Source: Flavobacteriales bacterium (GTDB lineage Bacteria > Bacteroidota > Bacteroidia > Flavobacteriales_F > PHOS-HE28). Taken from it: a DNA stretch of 64,000 bases. Position 1 is the first letter of the stretch; each line of letters starts with the position of its first letter. The stretch covers positions 124,001 to 188,000 of the forward strand of contig JACJZJ010000004.1 in the NCBI GenBank assembly GCA_020635675.1. Reading direction: 5' to 3'. Below the pieces are notes generated by a model. That model did not search any database, had not been told where the DNA came from, and saw only the letters and a list, made by a program, of their open reading frames with translations. Of the stretch, positions 16,733-25,700 are shown piece after piece. The translations under genes were made by a program, and so were the position numbers.

Positions 16733-16801
16733 GGGTGCGTGGTCCCATTTTGGAACCTACAAGCCCATGCTACGTAGCAAGGCCCCAAGAAGTTGCCGAC
16801 C

Positions 16802-17278
16802 ATGAAGACACCAATGATGATCGCGGGCCTGTCCCTGTGTATCGGGACCTTCGCATCGGAAGCGATGGCCCAGGGTCGCGCCGAAGATCTGCGGTCCCTG
16901 GACGACCTGTTCGCCGGGACCGTGAAATTCCGCATCGATCGGGATGAGCGTTTGGTGGCCGACCTCTTCGATGAGGGTGGTCACTACCGGGAGGACGTGG
17001 TCTACATCGAGTACCTCGATCCGGAGGCGTTCATCTTCAGCCCGGAGGAGAGCACCGTTGTGCTGAAATGCGGTGATGCGAACCCGCAATGCATCGAGAA
17101 GGAGGTCTTCAAATCGAACGTGATCCGTCATACCGGCCGTAGCACGCTTCCCGTTCCACCCGGTGATCCGGAGGGCGCACGGGCGATCGAACTGCTCCGG
17201 CAACTGGTGCGCGGGGTCCAACTGGCACAAGCGGAAAGGACGAATGAAACCCCAGGACGTCCCAAGCGTAAGAACTGA
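16802..17278 (+). CDS. Secreted protein of unknown function
   Basis: 158 residues from the ATG at 16802; a TTG nine bases upstream is an alternative. A signal peptide ends at about residue 23 (SEAMAQ). The mature part is acidic and contains two cysteines 10 residues apart (KCGDANPQCIEK) that could pair in the periplasm. The C-terminus is polar and basic (TPGRPKRKN). I do not recognise the family. It is the first of three closely spaced plus-strand genes, with 24 bp to the TPR gene, which overlaps the third gene by 4 bp. The cluster ends at a strong terminator (18262-18279), so all three products are probably exported and used together. Confidence 0.75.
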   Translation: MKTPMMIAGLSLCIGTFASEAMAQGRAEDLRSLDDLFAGTVKFRIDRDERLVADLFDEGGHYREDVVYIEYLDPEAFIFSPEESTVVLKCGDANPQCIEKEVFKSNVIRHTGRSTLPVPPGDPEGARAIELLRQLVRGVQLAQAERTNETPGRPKRKN

Positions 17279-17302
17279 CCGCTCAAGAAAGAAAAGATTG
17301 CC

Positions 17303-17836
17303 ATGAAGTACACCTGGACGATGTTGCTCGTTCTTTCCGGAACCATGTTGGAGGCCCAGGACCTGGCCAGCGCGGCAGGTGGTGCAACGGCCGCGGAAAA
17401 GACATACGAGGAGGCCGAGAAGGCCTATCAACGGGCCGACTATTCCGATGCGATCGCACTGTACGGTCAGGTACTGGCGATGGACCCGGACGATCTCAAC
17501 GCCTACCTGCACCGTGGGTTCTGTCACAGCCTGAACAAGGAATATGAGGAGGCCGTGAACGACTTCACCGCAGTGATCCAGCGGAAGCCCGACCACATCT
17601 GGGCCTACACCAGCCGGGGAAGCGCCTATAACAAGTTGGAACGGTACGACAAGGCCATTCAGGACTTCGATACGGTCCTAAGCCTGGACCCACGGAACGA
17701 GGAAGCATACAACAACAGGGGATGGACGAAGAAGGGCATGGGCGACGCGAAGGGCGCATGCAAGGACTGGAAGGCCAGTCAACGAATGGGCAATGCCGAG
17801 GCCAAGATCATCCTGAACAACAACCGCTGCAAATGA
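17303..17836 (+). CDS. Secreted tetratricopeptide-repeat protein
   Basis: 177 residues with a signal peptide of about 19 residues. Residues ~33-165 comprise about four TPR units, readable from the helical pairs EKAYQRADYSDAIALYGQVLAMDP, LNAYLHRGFCHSL..YEEAVNDF, WAYTSRGSAYNKLERYDKAIQDF and EAYNNRGWTKKGMGDAKGAC. Such arrays are protein-binding scaffolds. The stop overlaps the start of the next gene as ATGA, implying translational coupling. No enzymatic domain is seen. It may organise the two small secreted neighbours. Confidence 0.85.
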   Translation: MKYTWTMLLVLSGTMLEAQDLASAAGGATAAEKTYEEAEKAYQRADYSDAIALYGQVLAMDPDDLNAYLHRGFCHSLNKEYEEAVNDFTAVIQRKPDHIWAYTSRGSAYNKLERYDKAIQDFDTVLSLDPRNEEAYNNRGWTKKGMGDAKGACKDWKASQRMGNAEAKIILNNNRCK

Positions 17837-18240
17837 ACCGCTCGATCCTTCTGCTGGCCGCATGCCTGTTCATGGGTACACGGGCACCGGCGCAGGACCG
17901 TGATCACGCGGACTGCGTTGTGAAGGCCGGCTCATCCTGGGGCAAGCCCTGCGAGAAATGCGAATACTACAAGGAGGGCTACAAACGTGATTTCTCCGGC
18001 ACCTACCAGATCGTGCTGAAGAACGTCTGCAGCGAGACGATGGAGGTGAAGGTGGCCGTTCAGGAGGACAATGGGACCTGGCGCACCTTTCCCGTCAGAG
18101 TGCTCGTCCCGGACGAGCAGTTGGAGGCCTTTGCCTGTCATGGATCCGGCAAGTACCTCTATTGGGTCCGCCGTTTGAACGATACGGAGATCATCCTGCC
18201 TTCGGACCAGGAGATCATCACCGAGTACCGGGGTAAGTGA
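17833..18240 (+). CDS. Small secreted cysteine-containing protein
   Basis: 135 residues. The ATG at 17833 overlaps the TPR stop (ATGA). A signal peptide ends near residue 21 (APAQ). The mature protein has five cysteines (C-x10-C-x2-C, later two single ones), one a CEKC pair, and a predicted beta-rich body (TYQIVLKNVCSETMEVKVAVQ, RTFPVRVLVPDEQLEAFAC). This resembles small extracellular domains with disulphides. I do not assign a family. It is the last gene of the three-gene unit. Confidence 0.75.
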   Translation: MNRSILLLAACLFMGTRAPAQDRDHADCVVKAGSSWGKPCEKCEYYKEGYKRDFSGTYQIVLKNVCSETMEVKVAVQEDNGTWRTFPVRVLVPDEQLEAFACHGSGKYLYWVRRLNDTEIILPSDQEIITEYRGK

Positions 18241-18261
18241 CCCTAGCGTGCTGGCGATATG

Positions 18262-18279
18262 GGCCGGCCAATGCCGGCC
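18262..18279 (+). terminator. Intrinsic terminator of the three-gene secreted/TPR cluster
   Basis: GGCCGGC (18262-18268), loop CAAT, GCCGGCC (18273-18279), then TTT. It lies 22 bp after the stop of the third gene. Confidence 0.65.
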
Positions 18280-18381
18280 TTTCGTCATTCACACATGCAT
18301 GTTGAATACGTGCCCTCCCTTTCCACGAGGGCACGACCCCATGCCCACTAGCTTGGTCGACCTGTGCAAAGACCGAGCACC

Positions 18382-18774
18382 ATGGCGACCCGACTGCTGC
18401 ATATCGACCGCACCGACACATCTCCCCAGATCGATCTCGATCTTGAGCATGGCCGGCTCGAGTTCATCGGGCGCTCCCTTCCCGCCAACTCAGAACAGTT
18501 CTTCTCCCGCGTGTATCGCTGGCTCGATGATTACCTCCGCACTCCTTGTCCGGAAACGGTGGTGAACATGCGATTGGACTACCTGGACACCAGTTCCTCC
18601 AAGCACCTGTACAACATTTTTGAGCGTCTGAGCGCGGTCAACGAGCGCGGTCAGAAGGTCAGTGTGAACTGGCACTATGAGACAGGTGACGAGGAGATGG
18701 CCGAGACCGGTGAGGACTATCGCGATCTGTTCCGGATGGATTTCCGGATCATCGAGGTGGCGGAGCTGTTCTAG
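18382..18774 (+). CDS. SiaC-family regulatory phosphoprotein (DUF1987)
   Basis: 130 residues from the ATG at 18382 (MATRLLHID). The whole chain is one SiaC/DUF1987 domain. The core MRLDYLDTSSSKHLYNIF holds the T-S-S-S motif whose threonine is the phosphosite in Pseudomonas SiaC, where phosphorylation state controls binding to a diguanylate cyclase or to partner kinases. The C-terminal half has the conserved VNWHYETGDEEMAETGEDY. In Pseudomonas the partners are SiaA (phosphatase) and SiaB (kinase); none is adjacent here, so the partner must be elsewhere. It stands alone between a terminator and the convergent phoH-like gene. Confidence 0.88.
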   Translation: MATRLLHIDRTDTSPQIDLDLEHGRLEFIGRSLPANSEQFFSRVYRWLDDYLRTPCPETVVNMRLDYLDTSSSKHLYNIFERLSAVNERGQKVSVNWHYETGDEEMAETGEDYRDLFRMDFRIIEVAELF

Positions 18775-18798
18775 CCCGCGCCCGTTCGTTCCTTCCCC

Positions 18799-20130
18799 CT
18801 AGAGCAATTCGTTCGCCAGGTTCGCCAATGCGCTGCGTTCACCCTTTTCCAGGGTGATGTGCGCGAAGAGCGGGTCGCCTTTCGCCTTGTCGATCAGGTA
18901 GCTCAGGCCGTTGCTCTCGGCGTCGAGATAGGGGGTATCGATCTGATGGATGTCCCCCGTGAAGACGATCTTGGTCCCCTCGCCCGCACGGCTGATGACG
19001 GTCTTGATCTCATGCGGGGTCAGGTTCTGCGCCTCATCGATGATGAAAAAGATATTGCTGAGGCTGCGCCCGCGTATGTAGGCGAGCGGTGCGATGGAGA
19101 TCTTCTCGTTCTCGAGCATCTCATCGATCCGCTTCGGTGTGCTGTCGAACTTCTCGAACTGGCCCTTGATCAGTTTCAGATTGTCCCACAGCGGCTGCAT
19201 GTATGGGTCCAGCTTGCTTTGGATATCACCGGGCAGATAGCCGATGTCCTTGTTGCTGAGCGGCACCACAGGGCGGGTGACATATATCTGACGGTACAGA
19301 CGGCGTTGTTCGAGCGCGCAGGCGAGGGCCAGTAGTGTCTTTCCCGTACCCGCCGTGCCTTGAAGGGTCACGAGACGGATCTCCGGATCGAGCAGCGCCG
19401 ACATCGCCAGCGCCTGTTCCGCGTTGCGCGGTCCTATGCCGAACACATGCTGCTTTTCGACCCGGTTCACCTGCGCGGTGCGCGGATCGTACTTCGTCAG
19501 GATGGACTTCTTCTTGTGCCTGAGAATGAAGAAATGGTTGCCGGTCGGGCGCTCCAGGCCCAGCCGGTCCACATCCGTGCTACCCTCTTCGAACAGCCCA
19601 TCGATCAGGCTTTCGTCCATGTCCTCCACCACCGTTCGCCCGGTGTAGAGCTTCTGACGCACATCGTGCACCTTGCCGGTGAGGTAATCCTCCGCGTCGA
19701 TGTTCAGGGACTTGGCCTTCAACCGCAGACAGACGTCCTTGGTCACCAGCACCACACGGCGCGCCTTGTTCGCCCGTTTCAGGGTAAGGGCAGCGTTCAG
19801 GATCCGGTGGTCGTACTTGTCATCGTCGAACACCTTGGTGGCATCGACCCCGTTGAGGTCATGCTTCGCCACCACCTTGATCTTGCCGGAACCATCGCCG
19901 TTCAATGGGATCCAATCGGTCAACAACTCGCGTTTTGCGACCGAGTCGATGAGCCGGATGAATTCCCGGGCTTCGTAGTTCAGTGTTTCATTCCCTTTCT
20001 TGAAGGTGTCGAGTTCTTCGAGGACTTCTATTGGAATGGCCACGTCGTGCTCTTCGAAGCTCTTGATGGCCGAGTGGTCGTACAGGATAACAGAGGTATC
20101 CAGCACGAAGATCTTGCGCTCTTTCTTCAT
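18799..20130 (-). CDS. PIN-PhoH family ATPase/ribonuclease
   Basis: 443 residues from the ATG at 20128-20130; homology starts at MKKERKIFVLDTSVILYDHSAI. The N-terminal ~150 residues are a PIN nuclease domain with the acidic residues D (LDTSV), E (EVLEELD) and later D (VLVTKD). Residues ~215-440 are the PhoH ATPase with Walker A GTAGTGKTLLAL and Walker B FFIIDEAQNLTPHE. The R-rich arginine-finger region and FTGDIHQIDTPYL motif are also present. PIN-PhoH proteins unwind and cleave RNA and are often paired with toxin-like modules. A TACATTTG promoter box lies about 30 bp upstream on the minus strand. Convergent with the SiaC gene. Confidence 0.93.
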   Translation of the reverse strand: MKKERKIFVLDTSVILYDHSAIKSFEEHDVAIPIEVLEELDTFKKGNETLNYEAREFIRLIDSVAKRELLTDWIPLNGDGSGKIKVVAKHDLNGVDATKVFDDDKYDHRILNAALTLKRANKARRVVLVTKDVCLRLKAKSLNIDAEDYLTGKVHDVRQKLYTGRTVVEDMDESLIDGLFEEGSTDVDRLGLERPTGNHFFILRHKKKSILTKYDPRTAQVNRVEKQHVFGIGPRNAEQALAMSALLDPEIRLVTLQGTAGTGKTLLALACALEQRRLYRQIYVTRPVVPLSNKDIGYLPGDIQSKLDPYMQPLWDNLKLIKGQFEKFDSTPKRIDEMLENEKISIAPLAYIRGRSLSNIFFIIDEAQNLTPHEIKTVISRAGEGTKIVFTGDIHQIDTPYLDAESNGLSYLIDKAKGDPLFAHITLEKGERSALANLANELL

Positions 20131-20635
20131 CCGATCAAGGAACGGTAGTGGCCAAATGTATCGGAGGGCCGGACCGGGCCTCGTTGTACGCCGTGCACAC
20201 TTATTCACGATCGATCGTGTCGAGCGGACGAAGTCGATCGAGGCGTGGCACCCAATGGAATACGCTTCAATGCGAAGCGGGGGCCGACCATGACGGTGAC
20301 CCCCGCTCCCATCCGTTCGGGCCGTGACCCGTTCGTGATGCCTAGCTCATCCACTTCGTCGCATCGCCCTTGTTCCCGGCGTTGCCGCCGTCACCAGGTC
20401 GCTGCCTGCGCGGTGGTGGGGTCATGCGTGGCTGGCACACCGCCCCGCTCCGCGGCCTCACCTCTTACCAGGTACCGAATGCGTCCCGAAGGTCACTTCC
20501 AGTCGGCCACTTCGCTCTTACACACCGCACGTGGATCACGCTTGGTACGACCAAAGTATCCGGCATCCGTGGCCGTGCCAATTTTCCGTGAGGTGCCTTA
20601 TGCACAACTTGTGCACAGCATCAACGAACAGCGGT
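20131..20635. other. 505-bp gap with palindromes and no assigned gene
   Basis: No clear coding region is seen. Features present: a 14-bp palindrome CACGATCGATCGTG at about 20207-20220; an 8-bp GC stem AGCGGGGG/CCCCCGCT at 20276-20307; and TGCACAA-C-TTGTGCA near 20601-20615. A tiny minus-strand frame, ATG at 20423-20425 to TAG at 20342-20344 (27 codons, ending GDATKWMS), stops 34 bp before the GC stem, as a small gene before a terminator would. I cannot confirm it. The phoH promoter occupies the left end. A structured RNA is possible but I recognise none. Confidence 0.4.
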
Positions 20636-22615
20636 TCACCAGCCCAGGAACAACCGCTGGAACGTAGCCGCACCTTCCGTCGGAACCCAGCGCACCAGGT
20701 ACATCGCCGCCTCAACACTTCCAATGGACACGACCACCTGCCCGGACCATCGCAGGTCGGTCCCGAACACCGTCCGCCCCTGCATGTCCTGGACCATCAA
20801 TGCTCCTTGGTGGCGGGGGCCGCCGGAGGTGAGACGGACCGAACCTGCTCCTCCAGCCGCGATCGAAAGGGCTTCAGGATCCTGGGGATCCTCCAGCCCC
20901 AGACAGTTCTCGATCAGCACGGCGAGCGCTGAAACGTCATCCGTGCATGGTGGCGTACCGGTCACTGTATAAGTATAGAGCCCAGAGGGATCCGTGGTGG
21001 GCTGCAAGGTGCCTGAATGCGCGAGTCCATTGGGGTCCGTCCAGGATCCGCCCGGGTCCGGTGCACCTCCGATGGCGAGAAAAAGGTCCGTCGGTCCCGC
21101 CGTGTTGCAGATGGTCAAGGTGGCGTTCGAACCTGCATCGGCCGCTTCCACCACAGTGATCGTAAAGGGTGCGGTATCGTTCACGCAAGGGGCCGTGCCA
21201 TACACGACGTAAATGATGGCATGAACGCCCGGCGTCGAAGGTACTTGGGTGATCGGTGCTCCCCCGTACCAGAAGATCCCCGTGGGATCCCCTCCGTTCA
21301 ACAAGCCGAGCAACGACACCGGCGACCCATTGGTACAAGCGGCGTAGTTGACCGGATTCCCCGCGTTCGGCCCCTCGTCCAGGACCACGTTCACCACGGC
21401 CGTATCGGCCGGGCAGACACCGCCGCCGACCACATATTGGTAAGCCCCACCGTTGTCGATGTCCGTATCGAACGACCCCGAATGCGGCACGCCTCCGGGC
21501 GCGGTCCAGGTCCCTCCCACATCGGGCGCACCGCCCAATTCCACAAAGAGATCGTACGACCCGGTGTTCTTGCAGTAGGTCACATTGTTGTCGGAGCCCG
21601 CATCCGGTGCCGTAACGATCGCCAGGTCCTGCCCGTTGTCCGTGCCCACGGTGGCGGGTGCACTGGCCGTTACACGCACACGGTAGCCCGCACCCGGCTG
21701 CGCTCCCGGAGGTATCATCGCCGGGATCGGCGTGGCCACCGTCGCCGCCACACTGCCGATGGCGGTGGGCGTCACGAAAGAACCGCTCGCATCCGAAAGC
21801 TCCGCCGTGAACACGTTGCCCGGACCATACGTTCCGGTGACCGAATAGTCCACGGTGAGCGTGGCGCCCTGGCAATAGGTCGGAGCCCCGGTGCTGTTCG
21901 TGGTGATCGTGGCTGGAACGGTCGTACTGCCCTCGATCCGCACCTCGTCAATGCCGAACGCGGGGTCCTGCGCATTGATGGAGGTACCGTTGGTGAACCG
22001 GAACCCGAACCTCAGGGTGGACTGCCCATCGAACGAAGGAGAAACGATCGCCTGTTGCGCCCAGCTGGATTGGCCGCTGTATTGCGCGAACGGCGTGGTC
22101 ACCTGCGTCCAGGTCGCCCCCGCGTTCGTGCTGAAGTACACCTCACCGTAGCTGTTGTTGCCTCCCGCGCATATCCACCAGAACGACAAGGTGACATCGC
22201 TCTGTCCCACCGTGCTGATATCGTTCGTCATCCGTGTGAAATGCGTTCCAGCGGGTGTGCAAAGACCATCGGCGGCCGAGAAGCAGCAATTGGTGATGCC
22301 ATCCGCGATCGCTTCCGTGCTCGTGATGTGCATGTAGTTCCCGTTCGGGGTCAACACCCCTGACGGCTGGGCCGCGGTGTTCGCGATGGTGTAGCTGAAG
22401 GGAAAGCCCAGACAGATGACATCCCCGGAACCGCCCGTGAAGCTGTTGTTGACCAACCAGGTGTTCGCGCCACCGACCTGCGAGCCCGCATCGGTCGTGT
22501 TCAACGTGAAAGCCGCACCGGACCCCTCGAAGTCCTCGAAGAAAAGGGTCGTCTGCCCGATGAGGACGGATGGTAGCAGCAGAAGCAGGACCGGGCCGTA
22601 GATCGTCGTGCGCAT
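20636..22615 (-). CDS. T9SS cargo protein with adhesin-like repeats
   Basis: 659 residues from the ATG at 22613-22615, which begins a clear signal peptide (to about residue 20). Residues ~25-210 look like a MAM/concanavalin-like extracellular domain (FFEDFEGSGAAFTLNTTDAG near the start, FGIDEVRIEG at the end). Then follow Ig-like and PKD-like repeats containing DAGSDNNVTYCKNTGSYDLFVELGGAPDVGGTWTAPGG-type units, visible at least twice (a second starts near DAGSNATLTICNTAG). The C-terminal ~80 residues are a T9SS type A sorting module (GALMVQDMQGRTVFG, AAMYLVRWV). It should be exported across the outer membrane and retained or released at the surface. Start codons upstream in the same frame lack a signal peptide and are rejected. 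Confidence 0.85.
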   Translation of the reverse strand: MRTTIYGPVLLLLLPSVLIGQTTLFFEDFEGSGAAFTLNTTDAGSQVGGANTWLVNNSFTGGSGDVICLGFPFSYTIANTAAQPSGVLTPNGNYMHITSTEAIADGITNCCFSAADGLCTPAGTHFTRMTNDISTVGQSDVTLSFWWICAGGNNSYGEVYFSTNAGATWTQVTTPFAQYSGQSSWAQQAIVSPSFDGQSTLRFGFRFTNGTSINAQDPAFGIDEVRIEGSTTVPATITTNSTGAPTYCQGATLTVDYSVTGTYGPGNVFTAELSDASGSFVTPTAIGSVAATVATPIPAMIPPGAQPGAGYRVRVTASAPATVGTDNGQDLAIVTAPDAGSDNNVTYCKNTGSYDLFVELGGAPDVGGTWTAPGGVPHSGSFDTDIDNGGAYQYVVGGGVCPADTAVVNVVLDEGPNAGNPVNYAACTNGSPVSLLGLLNGGDPTGIFWYGGAPITQVPSTPGVHAIIYVVYGTAPCVNDTAPFTITVVEAADAGSNATLTICNTAGPTDLFLAIGGAPDPGGSWTDPNGLAHSGTLQPTTDPSGLYTYTVTGTPPCTDDVSALAVLIENCLGLEDPQDPEALSIAAGGAGSVRLTSGGPRHQGALMVQDMQGRTVFGTDLRWSGQVVVSIGSVEAAMYLVRWVPTEGAATFQRLFLGW

Positions 22616-22791
22616 GTGGCGAATGGATGGGATGGGAAAACTAGTGCGGACCTCATTCCCCCGCAAGTCGCTCATCGCGCACAACGGGCCAAAATGGAGC
22701 GAGATGTTAACGATCGCGTGACCATTTCCTCGATCCCGGCTAACTTGCTCTCCCTCACTTTGTTCCGAAGAATCCAACACCCCTACAGCAG

Positions 22792-25700
22792 ATGAAGAAC
22801 CGAAGTCGAAACTCAAGACCGTGGCTGGCGATGCTCGGTCTGGCAATGGCCCCGGCATGGGTCGACGCGCAAATCGCCGCATGGGATTTTACCGGCGAGA
22901 ATACCGTGGCCACTTCCACGGCGGAAGTATTCGATGCCAACATGGATGCATCGAACCTCGTCACGCGCGGTGTGAACGCACCCGCGAGTTCTGGAACGAA
23001 CTCATTCCGCACCCAGGGTTTCCAGAACGATGGGATCTCCACGGCCAATCTGGACTATTTCCAGATCACACTGAGCGCATCAACTGGCTACACCCTTTCA
23101 CTTAGCACCATCGATGCGCGACTGACCGGAACATCCTCGTATTCCGCAGCCCCTGGTGCATCGAACCAATTCGCGTACAGCCTTGATGGCACGACCTTCT
23201 CGCTTATCGGCTCGCCTGCGGTGGTGATCGGCACGAACCAGACCATTCCGCAGATCGATGTCACAGGCATCCCGGCTCTCCAGAATGTGGCGGACGGGGT
23301 GACGATCACCCTCCGGTTCTATGCCACTGGACAGACCGGCACGGGTGGCTGGGGGTTCTATTCCAACACCTCAGGCGCCTATGGTCTGGCGATCGGGGGA
23401 ACCCTTACTCCTTCCGGACCGGCCTGCGGGATCACGCTCAATGCGGAGAGCGCCGTGTGCAACAGCATGACCTCCGGCGCTGGTAATGATACCTACGACC
23501 TGAGCATTCCCTACAACGGTGTTCAAGCGGGAGTCACGGTGATCAATAACAGCGGTTCCGGCTCCGTTGGCGGGGATGACCCCGCCACCGTGAGCAATGG
23601 CACCATCGTGATCAGCGGCATCAGCGAGGACAATGCCTACAACGTGACCTTTGGTGCGCCATGCGGTGCGCTGAGCGTGAGCGGAGCCGCGCCTTCCTGC
23701 GAACCGGCCCCGGCGGGCACGATCATCAACTTCGATGACGTGAACAACTGGACCCAGGGTTCCGTGGCGCTGACCTCCTATGCCTCCGATCACCAGTACG
23801 CATCGAACGATTGGTCCTTCACAGGTGGCCCGGCCCTGCGTCAGGGAACCGCGGCCCAGGATGGGTTCCCGGGCGCGTTCGGCACCTATTCCTGGAGGCT
23901 TCAGAACGTGGCGACGGTGGATTGGCGCGCGACCTGGCAGGGAACGGACATCATCGATGTGTTCGGCTTCAAGGTGCGCCGCTGGGACGGAAGCCCCAGC
24001 CCCGCTTTCGAAGTGAGCTACAGCACCGACGGTGGTTCGACCTTCTCCGCCTCGGTGCAGACGATCGACAACACCTATCTCAACAATACATCGGACTGGA
24101 CGACCTTCAGCTACACCATTCCTTCCCCTGCCGCCGTGGCAGCGGGCCAGTTCGTGGTGCGTGTGGCCTCCACCGGTACCACCGAGCGGATCATGATCGA
24201 TGATTTCTACTTCGAGACCAGCTCTGCGCCCCCCTCCATCGTGATCAATGAGATCCGTGTCGACCAACCCGGGGCCGACAACGACGAGTACTTCGAACTG
24301 GCCGGTCCTGCTGGAACCTCCCTCGACGGGCTGACCTACCTGGTGATCGGTGACGGTGTCGGGGGCAGCGGAGTGATCGAATCCGTGACCGACCTCACCG
24401 GAAGCACGATCCCGGCCGATGGGTTCTTTCTTGCCGCAGAGAGCACCTTCACCCTGGCCACAGCCGACCTTGTCACTACCATGAATTTCGAGAACAGTGA
24501 CAATGTGACCCACCTGCTGGTGGCCGACTTCACCGGACTCGATGGGGATGACCTGGACACGAATGACGACGGTGTACTGGACGTGACGCCTTGGAGTTCC
24601 GTGGTATCCTCGGTCGCCTTGATCGAGACCACCGATATTCCAGCTTCCGGCGAATATGTGTACGCCACTGACCAGGTGGGCCCGGATGGATTGTTCAGTC
24701 CGTCACATGTGTACCGCTGCTCCTCGGTCTGGTTCATTGGACCCTTTGATATCCTCGGTGGCTTGGACAGCCCCGGGCTCGATAACCCGTATTGCAGTTG
24801 CACGATGAACTTCCTGACGGAAACCGCCACGTGCAACAGTTCGAATCCGGGTCCCGGCGACACCTACGACCTGACCATCCCGTACAGCGGCATGCAGCCT
24901 GGAGTGACCGTGATCAACAACAGCGGCAGTGGCACCGTGGGTGGCGATGACCCCGCCACCGTGGCGAACGGCACCATCGTGATCAGCGGCATCAACGAGA
25001 CCGACAACTATGACGTGGCCCTCTCCTCGCCCTGCGATCAGGTGACCCTGACCGGCAACGCGCCGCTCTGCGAGCCGCCGTTGGTCTATACCATCGTGAT
25101 CAACGAGGTGGACTATGACCAGGCCGGGACCGATGATTCCGAGTTCATCGAGTTGTACAACTACGGTGCGTTCGATCTCCCCCTGAACGGCCTGAGCGTC
25201 GTGCTGGTGAACGGCTCGAACAACAGCGTTTATGAGACCATCCCGTTGAACAGTGTGATGCTGGCCGCGGGCGACTATTATGTCATCTGCACCACGGCCA
25301 ACACCGTTCCCAACTGCGACCAGCAAGTGACGCCGGCCACGAACTGGATCCAGAACGGTGCACCGGACGCGATGGCGCTCCTCGACCCCGACCAGAACAT
25401 CCTGGACGCCCTCAGTTACGAGGGTGACGTTCCGGGCTACACGGAAGGCACCGGTACCACCGCGGCCGACAATACGGACATCGGTCTTGGTCTGAGCCGC
25501 CTGCCGGACGGCAACGACACGGACGACAACGATGCCGACTTCACGCTGCGCTGCATCAGCCCTGGGGCGAGCAACCTCTCCACGAGCCAGTTCTGCCTCT
25601 GCGAACCCCCGACCGTGCAGATCTACCCGACCTGCATCGACCAGCTGCTGTACCAGATCAACGTGGTGGTGACCGCCCTCGGCAGTAGCGCGACGGTGGA

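Noticed and set aside
22616..22882. An 89-codon N-terminal extension of the T9SS cargo gene at 20636-22615
   Set aside because: The extension is not protein-like and would bury the signal peptide at MRTTIYGP.
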